From: Flavobacterium indicum GPTSA100-9 = DSM 17447
GTDB taxonomy: Bacteria; Bacteroidota; Bacteroidia; Flavobacteriales; Flavobacteriaceae
DNA: 64,000 nucleotides
NCBI RefSeq assembly: GCF_000455605.1
Contig: NC_017025.1
Span: forward strand, 930,001-994,000
Direction: 5' to 3'
A program made the translations under genes and the position numbers. The stretch's first letter is position 1. Every line of letters begins with the position of its first letter. Below the pieces are notes generated by a model, which did no database searches, was not told where the DNA came from, and was given only the letters and a program-made list of their open reading frames with translations. This document shows positions 40,791 to 50,705 of this stretch, piece after piece.

Positions 40791-43700
40791 ATGAAAATTT
40801 TAAATTCAATACTGTTTTTGTTTATAAGCTTGAAATCTTTTTCACAGTGGGTAAATTTAAATACTGGAATTAATGATAACTTAAATGGTGTTGTTTTTTT
40901 TCAAGAAAATGGAATAGTTTCCGGTGAAAATGGTATTTATTACACTACTAATGGTGGCATTGGAAGTTCAAGTTGGACAGAGTTACATATGCCAACTAAT
41001 CCATCTTCTACTATTTTTGAAGATACAAAGTTTACACATTGTTATGGTTCAAAAACAAATACTAGTAATACAGGAATTGTATATGCCTGTGGCCAAACTA
41101 TTTCAGAAAATAAAGCTGTTATTTTTAAAATAAATATTCCAACCATGAATTATCAATTGATTTATCATGGCTCAAGTGGAACAAAATTAAATAAAATTGA
41201 ATGTGTAAACAGTTATGATCAGAGTTATGCAGTTGGAAATAATGGTTTGATGTTGAGTTTTACAAGTACAGGTTCAGTGATTGAAGTTATTACAAATACA
41301 ACTGAAGATCTACTATCCATTTCTAGTTATAATAGTAGAGTTGCATATGGAAGTAGTAATAAAGTTTGGACTGCAACTGTATTTGGGAATGGTCTTTCTG
41401 ATTTTGGAGGTGTTCAAAATAGTTCTATTGAAGTTAAAGACATATGTGAAGTTTCATCATTAGCATATATAGCGGGGGGAAATAAATTTAATTATGTTGA
41501 ATTTAATAGTAGTGGGATAAATGGATCAATTAATAATTTTAATTTACCATTAAATGCTAATGCCGTTACTTATAAAAATTCAATTTTTGTTGGCACTACA
41601 AATGGAATTTATAAATATGTAAATAATTGTTTAGAATGGCAACCAAGTTCTTCTAATTTTAGTATTAATGAATTTTGGTTTCAAACTGTAAATAATGAAG
41701 TTTATGCATGTGGTAATAATGGGTTATTATTAAAAACTTCAAATTATGGAGGTTCTACAAAGCCATACATAGCTATGAATGCAATTGGTACATGTGTCAA
41801 TGGAACTGTTCAGTTTTCAGCAATTGTAGGATCAGGGAATAATTCCAAATGGTATATAGATAACGTATTACAAAGTACAAATTTAACAGGGTTTACTAAA
41901 GTGTTTAATTCACCAGGACAATATGAAATAAAATTAGAAGTAATTAATAATTTTAATGAAGTAAGTATTGTTACAAAAAATATTAACATTGTAAATATAC
42001 CTGCTATAAATAAACCAATTACTGTTAGTAACACTATTTTGTGCAAAGCTGAAGCGATACAAATAATAATAAATGATTCTGAAACTAATGTAAAATATGT
42101 TTTAAGAAAAAATGGATTTCCAAGTTCAAATTTTGGCGAAAGCCCTGAAGGAAATGGTGGTGCCATAGTTCTAAATTCAAGTTTAATAGATCTTACAGGA
42201 GATTATTATATAGAGGCAGTTAGTACATTAGCAAATTGTATGAAACGATTTGATGCAAATTTTTTAATAACTGTTGAAGAAACTAATGCAGCTTTTCATT
42301 CAAACTTAATTAATGCTAACATTGCTGAAAATATTAATTTTATTAATCATAGTCAAGAGGCAAACAGCTATGATTGGCAATTTGAATTAAATTCACAAAT
42401 TCAAAATTCAAATGCTGAAAATGTTCAAATTAGCTTTCCTAATATAGGACTTACAACAGTTTCATTAGAAGCAACTTCAATTAATGGGTGTATAGATGTA
42501 AAAACTGATGAAAGTGTACAAATTGTTGATAATAATAGTGTTAATGATACTAGTTTTATTTTAGGTTATACTATTACTGATTTTAATATTTCAAATAGAG
42601 AAATTTGGGATACTAAATTAACTTCAGATGGATATTTAAATTGTGGAGCTTATAAAAATTCTGTTTTTAAATCTCGTATTGGTAAAAATTTCATTTTAAA
42701 TGGAAATGGAGGGTTTTTAGCAAAACATGATAAGAAAGGAATTTTAAAATGGATGGTATATACAAATATTACAACAGATGGTGATTTTTTTAAATCAATT
42801 GTTATTGATAATTTGAACAATATCTACATTTCAGGTATAGGAAGTGGTTATTTTTATGATAATAATGGAGATAAAATAAATTTAAATAATGGTTTAGGAA
42901 AATATTTTTTAATTAAACTAGACCCTAAAGGTAAATTAATTTGGATACTTCAAAATAATAATGTTCTTTTTGAAAGTTTACATATAAACACTAATCAATA
43001 TTTTATTGCAACCACTAGAATCAAAGACCAATACACAAGTTATTCAAATATTCCTATTTATAAAAATGGTTTATTGTTGCAAAATATAGGTAATACTATT
43101 GCTGTAAATGATTCAAATTTTGGATTAATTAAATTTGATTTTAATGCAAATATAATTTGGGAAAATGAAATTAAAATTAATTTTACCAATGCTGCAATGA
43201 TATATGATTTAGAGTTTGATTTAAATAATAATATATACTTAACAAACTCATCTGAATCTACAACAACATACTATTCTTTTAACGGCCTTAATAAACAAGT
43301 ATTAGGAAATGGTACTTATGGTGGTAAGTCTGGCCTTGCAAAATACGATAGTAATGGTAATTGTATATGGGCAATAAGAACTAGAACTCAAAACACTGCA
43401 GTTTATGACCCAACTGATAGTACTATAATAAATGACTTAACTGTTGATGATTTTGGAAATATTTATGTTGTAGGTGAAAATGAATGTAAACCAAATCAAA
43501 TTTATTCTTATACTCATATTTTTGATAATAGTGATGGTTCAACTACACAAACTATTAATGGATCGTTTTATTTTGCTAAAATTAATACTAATGGTATTTG
43601 TGAATGGATTAGAACTACCGATGTTAAAATAAATGGAAATGGCTCAAAAATAATTAGAGAAAATAATATATTATCTTTGATTGCATATTATACTTCTAGT

Positions 43701-44300
43701 TCTACAATAATTAATGTTCCATTACAAACAATAAATAATACTGTTCAAAATATTACTCATGATAAAAATAATTATTTAATTCTTAAATATAGTTTGGATG
43801 GTGAACTATTAAAAGTTGTTTCAAATTCTGGTTTAAATACGAATTCAAGCACTTCTGGACCAGTTAAATGCTTTAATAAAGATCAAGATGACTATTATTT
43901 TTTAACCAGACATTTAACTGCTTCAGCTAATCAAAATGTTGATTTTGGAATGATACATAACATTTCTAGCGGTGATAGTAATTATGCTTGTATTGTAAAA
44001 TGTAAAGAAAATGATGGTGTTATATTATTTAATTCTAATATTTTAAAAATTGATGATTATACCTTAAATAATCTAAACATCTATCCAAATCCATCAAATG
44101 GAAAGTTTAAAATAGATTTTGAAAATCAATTAAGTACTTATACTATTAAGATATATAATACGCTTGGTAAACTAGTTTTTGAAAATAATTATTTTAATAG
44201 TAAAGAAGTAGAATTAAATTTGAATTTAATGTCTGGTATTTATTTTATAAAAATTCAAAGTGAAAACAAACAATTTTCAAGTAAAATAATTATTGATTAG
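40791..44300 (+). CDS. Large secreted protein with type IX secretion sorting domain
   Basis: A 1169-residue surface or secreted protein. Signal peptide MKILNSILFLFISLKSFSQW, then an N-terminal beta-propeller-like part (YCF48-like repeats such as GENGIYYTTNGG, VGNNGLMLSF and CGNNGLLLKTS), two immunoglobulin/PKD-like domains (about 330-570), a second propeller (about 590-1080) with unit signatures such as DNLNNIYISG and DDFGNIYVVG, and a C-terminal type A sorting domain (LNIYPNPSNGKFKIDF to the end). It is rich in Asn, Ile and Ser and visibly more AT-rich than its neighbours. It starts 17 bases after the ABC-F gene. Ligand unknown. Confidence 0.88.
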   Translation: MKILNSILFLFISLKSFSQWVNLNTGINDNLNGVVFFQENGIVSGENGIYYTTNGGIGSSSWTELHMPTNPSSTIFEDTKFTHCYGSKTNTSNTGIVYACGQTISENKAVIFKINIPTMNYQLIYHGSSGTKLNKIECVNSYDQSYAVGNNGLMLSFTSTGSVIEVITNTTEDLLSISSYNSRVAYGSSNKVWTATVFGNGLSDFGGVQNSSIEVKDICEVSSLAYIAGGNKFNYVEFNSSGINGSINNFNLPLNANAVTYKNSIFVGTTNGIYKYVNNCLEWQPSSSNFSINEFWFQTVNNEVYACGNNGLLLKTSNYGGSTKPYIAMNAIGTCVNGTVQFSAIVGSGNNSKWYIDNVLQSTNLTGFTKVFNSPGQYEIKLEVINNFNEVSIVTKNINIVNIPAINKPITVSNTILCKAEAIQIIINDSETNVKYVLRKNGFPSSNFGESPEGNGGAIVLNSSLIDLTGDYYIEAVSTLANCMKRFDANFLITVEETNAAFHSNLINANIAENINFINHSQEANSYDWQFELNSQIQNSNAENVQISFPNIGLTTVSLEATSINGCIDVKTDESVQIVDNNSVNDTSFILGYTITDFNISNREIWDTKLTSDGYLNCGAYKNSVFKSRIGKNFILNGNGGFLAKHDKKGILKWMVYTNITTDGDFFKSIVIDNLNNIYISGIGSGYFYDNNGDKINLNNGLGKYFLIKLDPKGKLIWILQNNNVLFESLHINTNQYFIATTRIKDQYTSYSNIPIYKNGLLLQNIGNTIAVNDSNFGLIKFDFNANIIWENEIKINFTNAAMIYDLEFDLNNNIYLTNSSESTTTYYSFNGLNKQVLGNGTYGGKSGLAKYDSNGNCIWAIRTRTQNTAVYDPTDSTIINDLTVDDFGNIYVVGENECKPNQIYSYTHIFDNSDGSTTQTINGSFYFAKINTNGICEWIRTTDVKINGNGSKIIRENNILSLIAYYTSSSTIINVPLQTINNTVQNITHDKNNYLILKYSLDGELLKVVSNSGLNTNSSTSGPVKCFNKDQDDYYFLTRHLTASANQNVDFGMIHNISSGDSNYACIVKCKENDGVILFNSNILKIDDYTLNNLNIYPNPSNGKFKIDFENQLSTYTIKIYNTLGKLVFENNYFNSKEVELNLNLMSGIYFIKIQSENKQFSSKIIID

Positions 44301-44366
44301 TAAAGCTTAAAAAGTTAACAAGCTTAAAAGAAATAGAAAAATAAAAACAATAATTATTAAATATTT

Positions 44367-44392
44367 AAAGCTCCTTTTTCGGAGCTTTTTTT
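44367..44392 (+). terminator. Terminator after the T9SS cargo gene
   Basis: Stem AAAGCTCC / GGAGCTTT with a six-base T-rich loop, then a T run. Confidence 0.85.
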
Positions 44393-44494
44393 ATGTTGTT
44401 TATATGATTATCTTGTATTTAGAATAAATAATAACAAAATAACAATACTAATTATAGAATTAGTTTGAAAAAAATCTATAATTTAGTTAAACCA

Positions 44495-46681
44495 ATGAAA
44501 AAAAGTAAATTAATCGTTTTTTTGCTATTCGTCCTTCAAATTGTCTTTTCACAAGGTATCAGTGATAAAGATAAATTGGCACGTACTCTTTATACCAAAG
44601 CATTAAAAAATTTAAACGATTTTAAGTGTAGTGAATCATTATATTACTCTCAAAAGCTTTTAGATTATTCATTACAAAAAAACAGACCCGCTCTTGCTGC
44701 AGTAGCTTACAATATTATTGGACTTAATTTTGAAGAATTTGGCGATTTAAAAAAATCTGCTCAATATTATAATTCGGGTTTAAAGTATGCTAATATTGCT
44801 AAAAATGATACCTTACGCAATTACATTTATAATAATATGGGAAATCTCTATTATTTTAAATTTAAAGATGCTATAAAAGGGCTTTATTTCTATAAGAAGT
44901 GTTATGAAATTTCAAAACGAGTGGATACTCCTATAGATGTAGCATTCTCAGAAATTAACTTAGCAGATGTTTATCTTGAGCTCAAACAATATCAAGAAGC
45001 ATTTAATTTTTTGACTTTAGTACAACAAAAAATTCAACCAACCGATTATGAAATCGGCATGTCCTTTTATTCCTTAATGGGCAATTATTATGAAATGAAT
45101 CATGATTTTAAAAAAGCGGAATATTATTATTTGAAATGTATTAACGATTTTAAATATTTGAATTTAGCTATACATAAAGCTCATCAATCCGATATTTATT
45201 TATTAGTTTCTAAATTTTATGAAAAGAAAAATGACGCTGTTAAATCATTAAACTATTTAAAAAAGCACGATAGTTTACAAGATATTTTGTTCAATCAGGA
45301 ACGAAAATTTGAATTTAGAAAAGCAGGTGGCGATTTGGAGGCATTAGAGAATAAATTGAAAGTACAGCAAATTGAAACAGACAAAAAAATTCAAGAGCAA
45401 AAGATAAGTGAAGCCCGACGATTTACTACAATAGTATTAATATTTTTGGCTATATTAATTGTGTTCTTAATATTTATTTTTAAAGGTTATGTAAATTATA
45501 AAGAACTTAATAGTAAACTATTTGAAAATAATGAGCAATTAAAGTTGGCACAAGAAAAAACAGAAGAAGCTACCAAATTAAAATCTCAATTTTTGTCGAA
45601 TGTAAGTCATGAATTAAGAACACCCTTATATGGTGTAATTGGAATGGCGCAAATTTTAGAGTCTGAACATAAAGAAATCAAAGATAGCCCCTATTTTAAT
45701 GCTTTGAAATTTTCATCTAATTATCTTTTAACCTTAATCAATGATGTATTAAATGTTTATAAAATTGAAGATAATGATATTGAATTTAATTATGAATTAA
45801 TTGATATTCGAAAAGAAATTAATCATATTAATGATTCTATGAATGTCATAGCAAAATCTAATTGTAATGAATTAATAGTTTCAATATCTGAGGATTTTCC
45901 AAAATATATTAAAACCGATTTAACTCGTTTTTCTCAAATATTAATCAATCTAGTGAGTAATGCATTGAAATTTACACATCATGGAAAAGTTGAAATTAAA
46001 CTTGATTTGATTGAGAAAAACACGAATCAATGCATTCAGTTGCAGGTAATTGACAATGGAATTGGAATTCCAAAAGAATTTTTAGATAAAATATTTGAAA
46101 AATTTGTACAAGTAGATGTGCATTTACAAGAACAATATAAAGGTACTGGTTTGGGCTTATCTATAGTGAAAAGATTGGTTGATTTGTTTAAAGGTAGTAT
46201 TTCATTAACTAGTGAAATTAATAAAGGTAGTAATTTTACAATACTGCTTCCTTATTTAAATATAGATTCCAATCTAGAATTACATCAATTAAGTAATTAC
46301 CATTTGGATCATCTAAAACCATTAAAAATTTTAGTAGCAGAAGATAACAAAATCAATCAAATGGTAACTAAGAAATTATTAGAAAAAAATCATCATTATT
46401 GTAAAATAGTGGAAAATGGAATTGAGGCAGTAAATTGTGCAACGAATGAAAAATTTGATTTAATTTTAATGGACATTAATATGCCAGAATTGAATGGAAT
46501 TGATGCGACAACGAAGTTAAGAGCATTAGGTATTACAATTCCGATAATAGCACTTACAGCCTCTGATAAAGAAAATATTTTAAAAGATATAAAAGATAAT
46601 AGTAATGGTTTAACCGATGTGTTAGTAAAACCTTTTGAATACCATGATTTACAATTAATCATCTCAAAATATATAAATTAA
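44495..46681 (+). CDS. Hybrid sensor histidine kinase with periplasmic TPR domain
   Basis: A 728-residue one-protein phosphorelay. Signal-like N-terminus from the ATG at 44495 (MKKSKLIVFLLFVLQIVFSQ); a TTG ten codons upstream is less likely. TPR repeats span about 30-270 outside the membrane, TM at about 320-340, a coiled coil, HisKA with H372 in FLSNVSHELRTPL, the HATPase with VSNALKFTHHGK, DNGIGIP and GTGLGLSIVKRL, and a receiver domain with D660 (LMDINMPELNG). No DNA-binding output domain is present. Neither neighbour is an obvious partner, so the downstream step is unknown. Confidence 0.93.
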   Translation: MKKSKLIVFLLFVLQIVFSQGISDKDKLARTLYTKALKNLNDFKCSESLYYSQKLLDYSLQKNRPALAAVAYNIIGLNFEEFGDLKKSAQYYNSGLKYANIAKNDTLRNYIYNNMGNLYYFKFKDAIKGLYFYKKCYEISKRVDTPIDVAFSEINLADVYLELKQYQEAFNFLTLVQQKIQPTDYEIGMSFYSLMGNYYEMNHDFKKAEYYYLKCINDFKYLNLAIHKAHQSDIYLLVSKFYEKKNDAVKSLNYLKKHDSLQDILFNQERKFEFRKAGGDLEALENKLKVQQIETDKKIQEQKISEARRFTTIVLIFLAILIVFLIFIFKGYVNYKELNSKLFENNEQLKLAQEKTEEATKLKSQFLSNVSHELRTPLYGVIGMAQILESEHKEIKDSPYFNALKFSSNYLLTLINDVLNVYKIEDNDIEFNYELIDIRKEINHINDSMNVIAKSNCNELIVSISEDFPKYIKTDLTRFSQILINLVSNALKFTHHGKVEIKLDLIEKNTNQCIQLQVIDNGIGIPKEFLDKIFEKFVQVDVHLQEQYKGTGLGLSIVKRLVDLFKGSISLTSEINKGSNFTILLPYLNIDSNLELHQLSNYHLDHLKPLKILVAEDNKINQMVTKKLLEKNHHYCKIVENGIEAVNCATNEKFDLILMDINMPELNGIDATTKLRALGITIPIIALTASDKENILKDIKDNSNGLTDVLVKPFEYHDLQLIISKYIN

Positions 46682-46713
46682 CCCGGTCCATCTCCAAAAA
46701 CCGGGTTAATTAA
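46679..46713. terminator. Hairpin between convergent kinase and vWA genes
   Basis: TAACCCGG / CCGGGTTA arms, the first including the kinase stop codon; only short T/A runs follow, but the position between convergent genes fits a bidirectional terminator. Confidence 0.6.
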
Positions 46714-46718
46714 ACTAC

Positions 46719-48941
46719 CTACTTCAATGCCTCAACTAATCTAATAAATTCTGCTCGGTAGCCGTCTTTGTCAAACGCTTTTCCTTCATTTGCTAATCTA
46801 ACGATAGCATCTGTGTTTTTATTGTCCAATAATTTAGAATCTCTAATTTTTAATCCAAACCACGCCACTGCAGTACTGAATTTGAAATCTTCACTACAGT
46901 TGTCTATGGGTAATTTGATGTTTTCAATAGTTTGAATGATTTCAATGCTTTTAGTACCATCTGGTTTTTTATATCTGAATTTTATGGTTGCCAATTCATT
47001 GGTATATTTTTCAGTTTTAGGTTCAAAGGCTTTATATTTTAAATCAATTGGAGTTTCATAAAATTTACTGGTTACACCCGTAGGTATTATTTCATACAAA
47101 GCAGTGACAGTATGTCCACTTCCTAATTCTCCGGCGTCAATAGCATCATTTGTGAAATCTTCGGCTTTTAATTTTCTGTTTTCATATCCAATCAGGCGAT
47201 AACTTTGAACGTGTTTCGGATTAAATTCAATTTGAATTTTTACATCTTTTGCAATAGCGAACATACTTCCTTTAAATTCTTTAACTAAAAATCTGTTGGC
47301 CTCTTGTATATTGTCAATATATGCATAGTTTCCATTCCCTTTATCTGCTAAAGTTTCTAACTTACTGTCTTTGTAATTACCCATTCCATAGCCTAAACAA
47401 GTTAAGAAAACCCCACTTTTTCGTTTTTCTTCAATTAAAGTTTCCATATCTTGATTGGATGACATGCCCACATTGAAATCTCCATCTGTTGCAATAATTA
47501 CCCGATTATTTCCGTTTTTAATAAAATTTTCTTCGGCAACTTTATAAGCTAATTTTATACCTTCACCACCGGCTGTGCTTCCACCAGCACTTAAAGTTTC
47601 CAATGAATTAATTATTTTTTCTTTTTCTTTCCCCGAAGTAGGAGGTAACACCAAACCAGCCGCTCCAGCATAAACTACAATACTTATTTTGTCTTCTTCA
47701 CGTAACTGATGGGTTAATATTTTTAAAGATTCTTTTACTAAGGGTAATTTATTTTGATCACTCATAGATCCAGAAACATCAATAAGAAATACAAAGTTAG
47801 AATTAGGCAAACTTACCGTTGGAATGTCTTTTCCTTGTAATCCTATTTTAACCAATTGGTGTTTTTCATTCCAAGGGCAACTTCCATATTCAGTGTTGAT
47901 AGAAAAAGGTGTCTCGCCTATTGGTTGTGGATATTGGTATTTAAAAAAGTTAATCATTTCTTCCACACGCACAGCATCTTTGGGTACTTTTTGTCCGTTA
48001 TTGATAAAACGTCTGATATTAGTGTAAGAGGCATTGTCCACATCTATTGAAAAAGTTGAAAGTGGAGCGGTATTTGGGCTTTCAAATGGATTTTCAATAA
48101 ATGCTTCATAATCTTCTGAATTGGGATCTAATGTTGAATTTATTTTATCCCATTTTATTTTTCCATTGCTTGAAATTTGTATAACGCCATTTTTACCTTT
48201 TTCTCCATACAATTTAATTGCATCTTGGTCTTTAATAACATTCACGTTAACAATGTCTTCTGGATTAATTAATTTAAATGTTTCTTCTTGAACGGTTTGA
48301 TTATCAACTATAAATAGAGGTTTGTTGTTGCTAAATTTGTCTTGTATATTAGCAATTTCTTTAGGGTAATTACTGTCCATCACATTTCCAATTGGAGCAT
48401 TAATACTTCTATTTCCTCTTAATACAATTCTTGTATCTGAATTTACACCATTAGTCGTTGTATTGATTTGTAAACCAGATACTTTTCCTGATAATGCCTG
48501 AATTGCATTAGGATTTGCAGCTTGGGTAATATCTTTTCTTTTAAAGGTTTCATAATCATTTTCATTTCTTTCAATCCCCATCCCAGTTACTACAACACAT
48601 TCAATTAATTGCGAATTACCAGCCATAGTGAAGTTGATAAAGTTTTGGCTTCCTACCGTTGCACGTTGAGAGGTCATACCTATGAAACTACACTCTAATA
48701 CATCACCAACTTTACACTTTAATGAATATTTTCCGTTCTCATCTGTGGTGGTGCCTTGTTTGGTTCCTACAATAACAATAGACGCCCCTGGTAAACCAGT
48801 TCCATCAGAAATAACCATTCCAGTTATGGTTTTTTCTTGTGAAAGATTGTAAGTTATTGAATTACTGTTTTTTGTGATGCTAAAACTTAGGTTGCATATA
48901 AGCATAGCAAGGACTAATGAAAAGGTTTGAATGTTTTTCAT
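46719..48941 (-). CDS. Exported von Willebrand A protein with carboxypeptidase-regulatory and TonB plug-like domains
   Basis: A 740-residue envelope protein, third gene of the ECF sigma operon. Signal peptide 1-22; carboxypeptidase D regulatory-like domain 36-106 (GTGLPGASIVIVGTKQGTTT); a TonB-receptor plug-like segment about 110-257 (IQALSGKVSGLQI, KPLFIVDNQTV, AIKLYGEKGKNGVIQIS) but no beta-barrel; a YfbK-type N-domain about 290-375; vWA domain about 382-560 with MIDAS residues D388, S390, S392, T456 and D486; and a DUF3520-like C-terminus. The vWA binds a divalent ion and a protein ligand. The role is unknown; it may be a ligand-binding output or sensor of the sigma pathway. Confidence 0.88.
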   Translation of the reverse strand: MKNIQTFSLVLAMLICNLSFSITKNSNSITYNLSQEKTITGMVISDGTGLPGASIVIVGTKQGTTTDENGKYSLKCKVGDVLECSFIGMTSQRATVGSQNFINFTMAGNSQLIECVVVTGMGIERNENDYETFKRKDITQAANPNAIQALSGKVSGLQINTTTNGVNSDTRIVLRGNRSINAPIGNVMDSNYPKEIANIQDKFSNNKPLFIVDNQTVQEETFKLINPEDIVNVNVIKDQDAIKLYGEKGKNGVIQISSNGKIKWDKINSTLDPNSEDYEAFIENPFESPNTAPLSTFSIDVDNASYTNIRRFINNGQKVPKDAVRVEEMINFFKYQYPQPIGETPFSINTEYGSCPWNEKHQLVKIGLQGKDIPTVSLPNSNFVFLIDVSGSMSDQNKLPLVKESLKILTHQLREEDKISIVVYAGAAGLVLPPTSGKEKEKIINSLETLSAGGSTAGGEGIKLAYKVAEENFIKNGNNRVIIATDGDFNVGMSSNQDMETLIEEKRKSGVFLTCLGYGMGNYKDSKLETLADKGNGNYAYIDNIQEANRFLVKEFKGSMFAIAKDVKIQIEFNPKHVQSYRLIGYENRKLKAEDFTNDAIDAGELGSGHTVTALYEIIPTGVTSKFYETPIDLKYKAFEPKTEKYTNELATIKFRYKKPDGTKSIEIIQTIENIKLPIDNCSEDFKFSTAVAWFGLKIRDSKLLDNKNTDAIVRLANEGKAFDKDGYRAEFIRLVEALK

Positions 48942-48969
48942 GATAAATAATTTTAAAAAGTTGGTTGAT

Positions 48970-49917
48970 CTATTTTTTTACAGGCTTGCCGTTTTTAGTG
49001 GTAATAATTACAATACCTTTTTTCCCTTTTTCGCCGTATCTTGAAAGGGCTTCTGGAGCTTGTAAAACTTCTACTGATTTTATTTTTTGTTTGTCTAAAG
49101 GAGCGTACGGACTCGTTGGATTTTTACCAAATAATGATTCTTCTGAATATTCTACACCATTTATGATGTATAATGGTTCTTTTAATACCACAACAGTTTC
49201 AACTTCTTCATTTTCTTTCACTTGATCACTTGCTGCTTCTAGGTCATCATTAGAAAAATTATTTTTCACCGCTTTTCCATCAACTACTAAAAGAGGCGGG
49301 GTAACAAGTTCTGTTTTTTTATCCGCTTCTTTAAATTCATAATTGAAATTTCTAGTATTATTCACTCCAATAGCATCAAAAACTTTGCCTTTCATAACAT
49401 AGTTGTTATTTGTGGAAGCCATATTGGAATAATTATAGATGTTATTTTTTAAATTCAAATTATCATCTTTAGTAGATTGAAAATTCATTTTTGGAACTTC
49501 AATTGCTTCTTCATTACTACTAGCACTTACTTCTAAATTTACATTGGGAGAACTAATTATAGTTGCATTGAATTTCGCTTTTTTAGTATTCTCAAATACA
49601 ACATTTTCTTTTGCTTCATCAATTATATTTTGAACCGAATCTTTAGAAACAATACTTTCATTTGTTTTGTCAGGAGTTGAAATTGTAGGGTTAGAAACAT
49701 TTTCTTCTTTTAAAGCAAATATGTAAAGTAGTGCACCAACTAATGCAATTGAAGCTGCTACGGCAATTTTTTGCCATGTGTTTTTCTTTTGAACAACTAC
49801 TTGATTGTCTAGTTTTTCTTCTACACGGTTCCATAACTTATCCATGGCAGGAAAGTCTTTTTCACCATTTAAGGAAGCGTTTTGTATTTTTTTATATATT
49901 TTATCTTCTGTATTCAT
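48970..49917 (-). CDS. Anti-sigma-like single-pass membrane protein with C-terminal plug-like module
   Basis: A 315-residue protein. The start at 49915-49917 (MNTEDKIYKKIQNASLN) gives a cytoplasmic segment of about 48 residues, TM at about 50-68 (IAVAASIALVGALLYIFAL), then a low-complexity extracytoplasmic stretch rich in Asn/Ser/Thr, and at about 255-312 a plug-like module (PLYIINGVEYSEESLFG, SVEVLQAPEALSRYGEKGKK, GIVIITTKNGK). Size, topology and place directly after the ECF sigma gene suggest an anti-sigma factor, although no zinc anti-sigma motif is visible. It shares the plug-like module with the next gene. Confidence 0.8.
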   Translation of the reverse strand: MNTEDKIYKKIQNASLNGEKDFPAMDKLWNRVEEKLDNQVVVQKKNTWQKIAVAASIALVGALLYIFALKEENVSNPTISTPDKTNESIVSKDSVQNIIDEAKENVVFENTKKAKFNATIISSPNVNLEVSASSNEEAIEVPKMNFQSTKDDNLNLKNNIYNYSNMASTNNNYVMKGKVFDAIGVNNTRNFNYEFKEADKKTELVTPPLLVVDGKAVKNNFSNDDLEAASDQVKENEEVETVVVLKEPLYIINGVEYSEESLFGKNPTSPYAPLDKQKIKSVEVLQAPEALSRYGEKGKKGIVIITTKNGKPVKK

Positions 49918-49975
49918 TTTAATTTTCGTTTCAAGTTCAATATTTATCACTTTACTCTTTACTAATTTCTATTCA

Positions 49976-50521
49976 CTAGTTACTTGTATTCGCTCTTTGA
50001 TAATATAATTTGTTTACTAGTTCTTTTAACTTAGTTTTAGCAACGTTTAATTGTGATTTTGAGGTGCCTTCTGAAATGTTTAATTGCTCTGCAATTTCTT
50101 TATGACCAAAACCTTCAATGACAAATAAACTGAAAACAGTTTTACAACCATCTGGTAAATAATTCAATAGATTTAATAAATCTTCTTCCTCTAAATCAGC
50201 CATTTCCTCTGTTAAAGGTTGGGCCTGAAATGCTACATCTTCTAAGTATAAATTGAAGTTTACTTTTTTCTTCAATTGCATTAAGCATTGATTAACCGCA
50301 ATTTTTTTTGCCCAACCTTCAAATGCATTTTCTTCTTTTAATTGCTCTATCTTAGTGAAAATGGTAAAAAAAGCATCGGCCATGGCTTCCTCAATTTCTT
50401 CTTCCTTTTTTAAATACCTCGAGCAGGTGAAATACAATTTTTTGACTAGTAATTCATATACTTGTCGCTGCGCATCCCGCTGTTGCTTTTTACAGGCTTG
50501 TATAAGTTGTTTGTCTATCAT
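49976..50521 (-). CDS. ECF-type RNA polymerase sigma factor
   Basis: A 181-residue sigma-70 family factor. Region 2 spans about 15-85 (VYELLVKKLYFTCSRYLKKEEEIEEAMADAF, FEGWAKKIAVNQCL) and region 4 about 115-170 with the helix-turn-helix GFGHKEIAEQLNISEGTSKSQLNVAKTKL. Regions 1 and 3 are absent, as in ECF factors. First gene of a three-gene operon with the anti-sigma-like and vWA proteins, about 58 and 28 bases apart. It probably directs its own operon in response to an envelope signal. Confidence 0.94.
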   Translation of the reverse strand: MIDKQLIQACKKQQRDAQRQVYELLVKKLYFTCSRYLKKEEEIEEAMADAFFTIFTKIEQLKEENAFEGWAKKIAVNQCLMQLKKKVNFNLYLEDVAFQAQPLTEEMADLEEEDLLNLLNYLPDGCKTVFSLFVIEGFGHKEIAEQLNISEGTSKSQLNVAKTKLKELVNKLYYQRANTSN

Positions 50522-50526
50522 TTAGT

Positions 50527-50555
50527 TGTTTCAAGTTTCGAGTTTCAGGTTGAAA
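50527..50555. repeat. TTTCAAG/TTTCAGG tract upstream of the sigma gene
   Basis: GTTTCAAGTTTCGAGTTTCAGGTTG is a run of three seven-to-eight-base near-copies in the 184-base gap between the sigma gene and the convergent-side neighbour at 50706; the rest of that gap shows nothing I can name. Confidence 0.5.
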
Positions 50556-50705
50556 TGACCAATTCACTTCTCTTTATACTAAAGATGCCATTTTTTATTA
50601 AAAGGTTGGAACTAGATTTAATTTTTTTCAAAAAAAAATCGCAAGCGGTTAGACTTACGAGTATAAATATAGAAATAATATTAGCGTTTTGTTGTACGAT
50701 AGAGC

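Noticed and set aside
41810..42166. 118-residue minus-strand frame inside the T9SS cargo gene
   Set aside because: Antisense to a continuous coding region; hydrophobic residues arise from reverse reading of Asn- and Ile-rich codons.
44465..44494. Upstream TTG start for the hybrid kinase
   Set aside because: It lengthens the signal sequence with charged residues; the ATG at 44495 gives a standard signal peptide.
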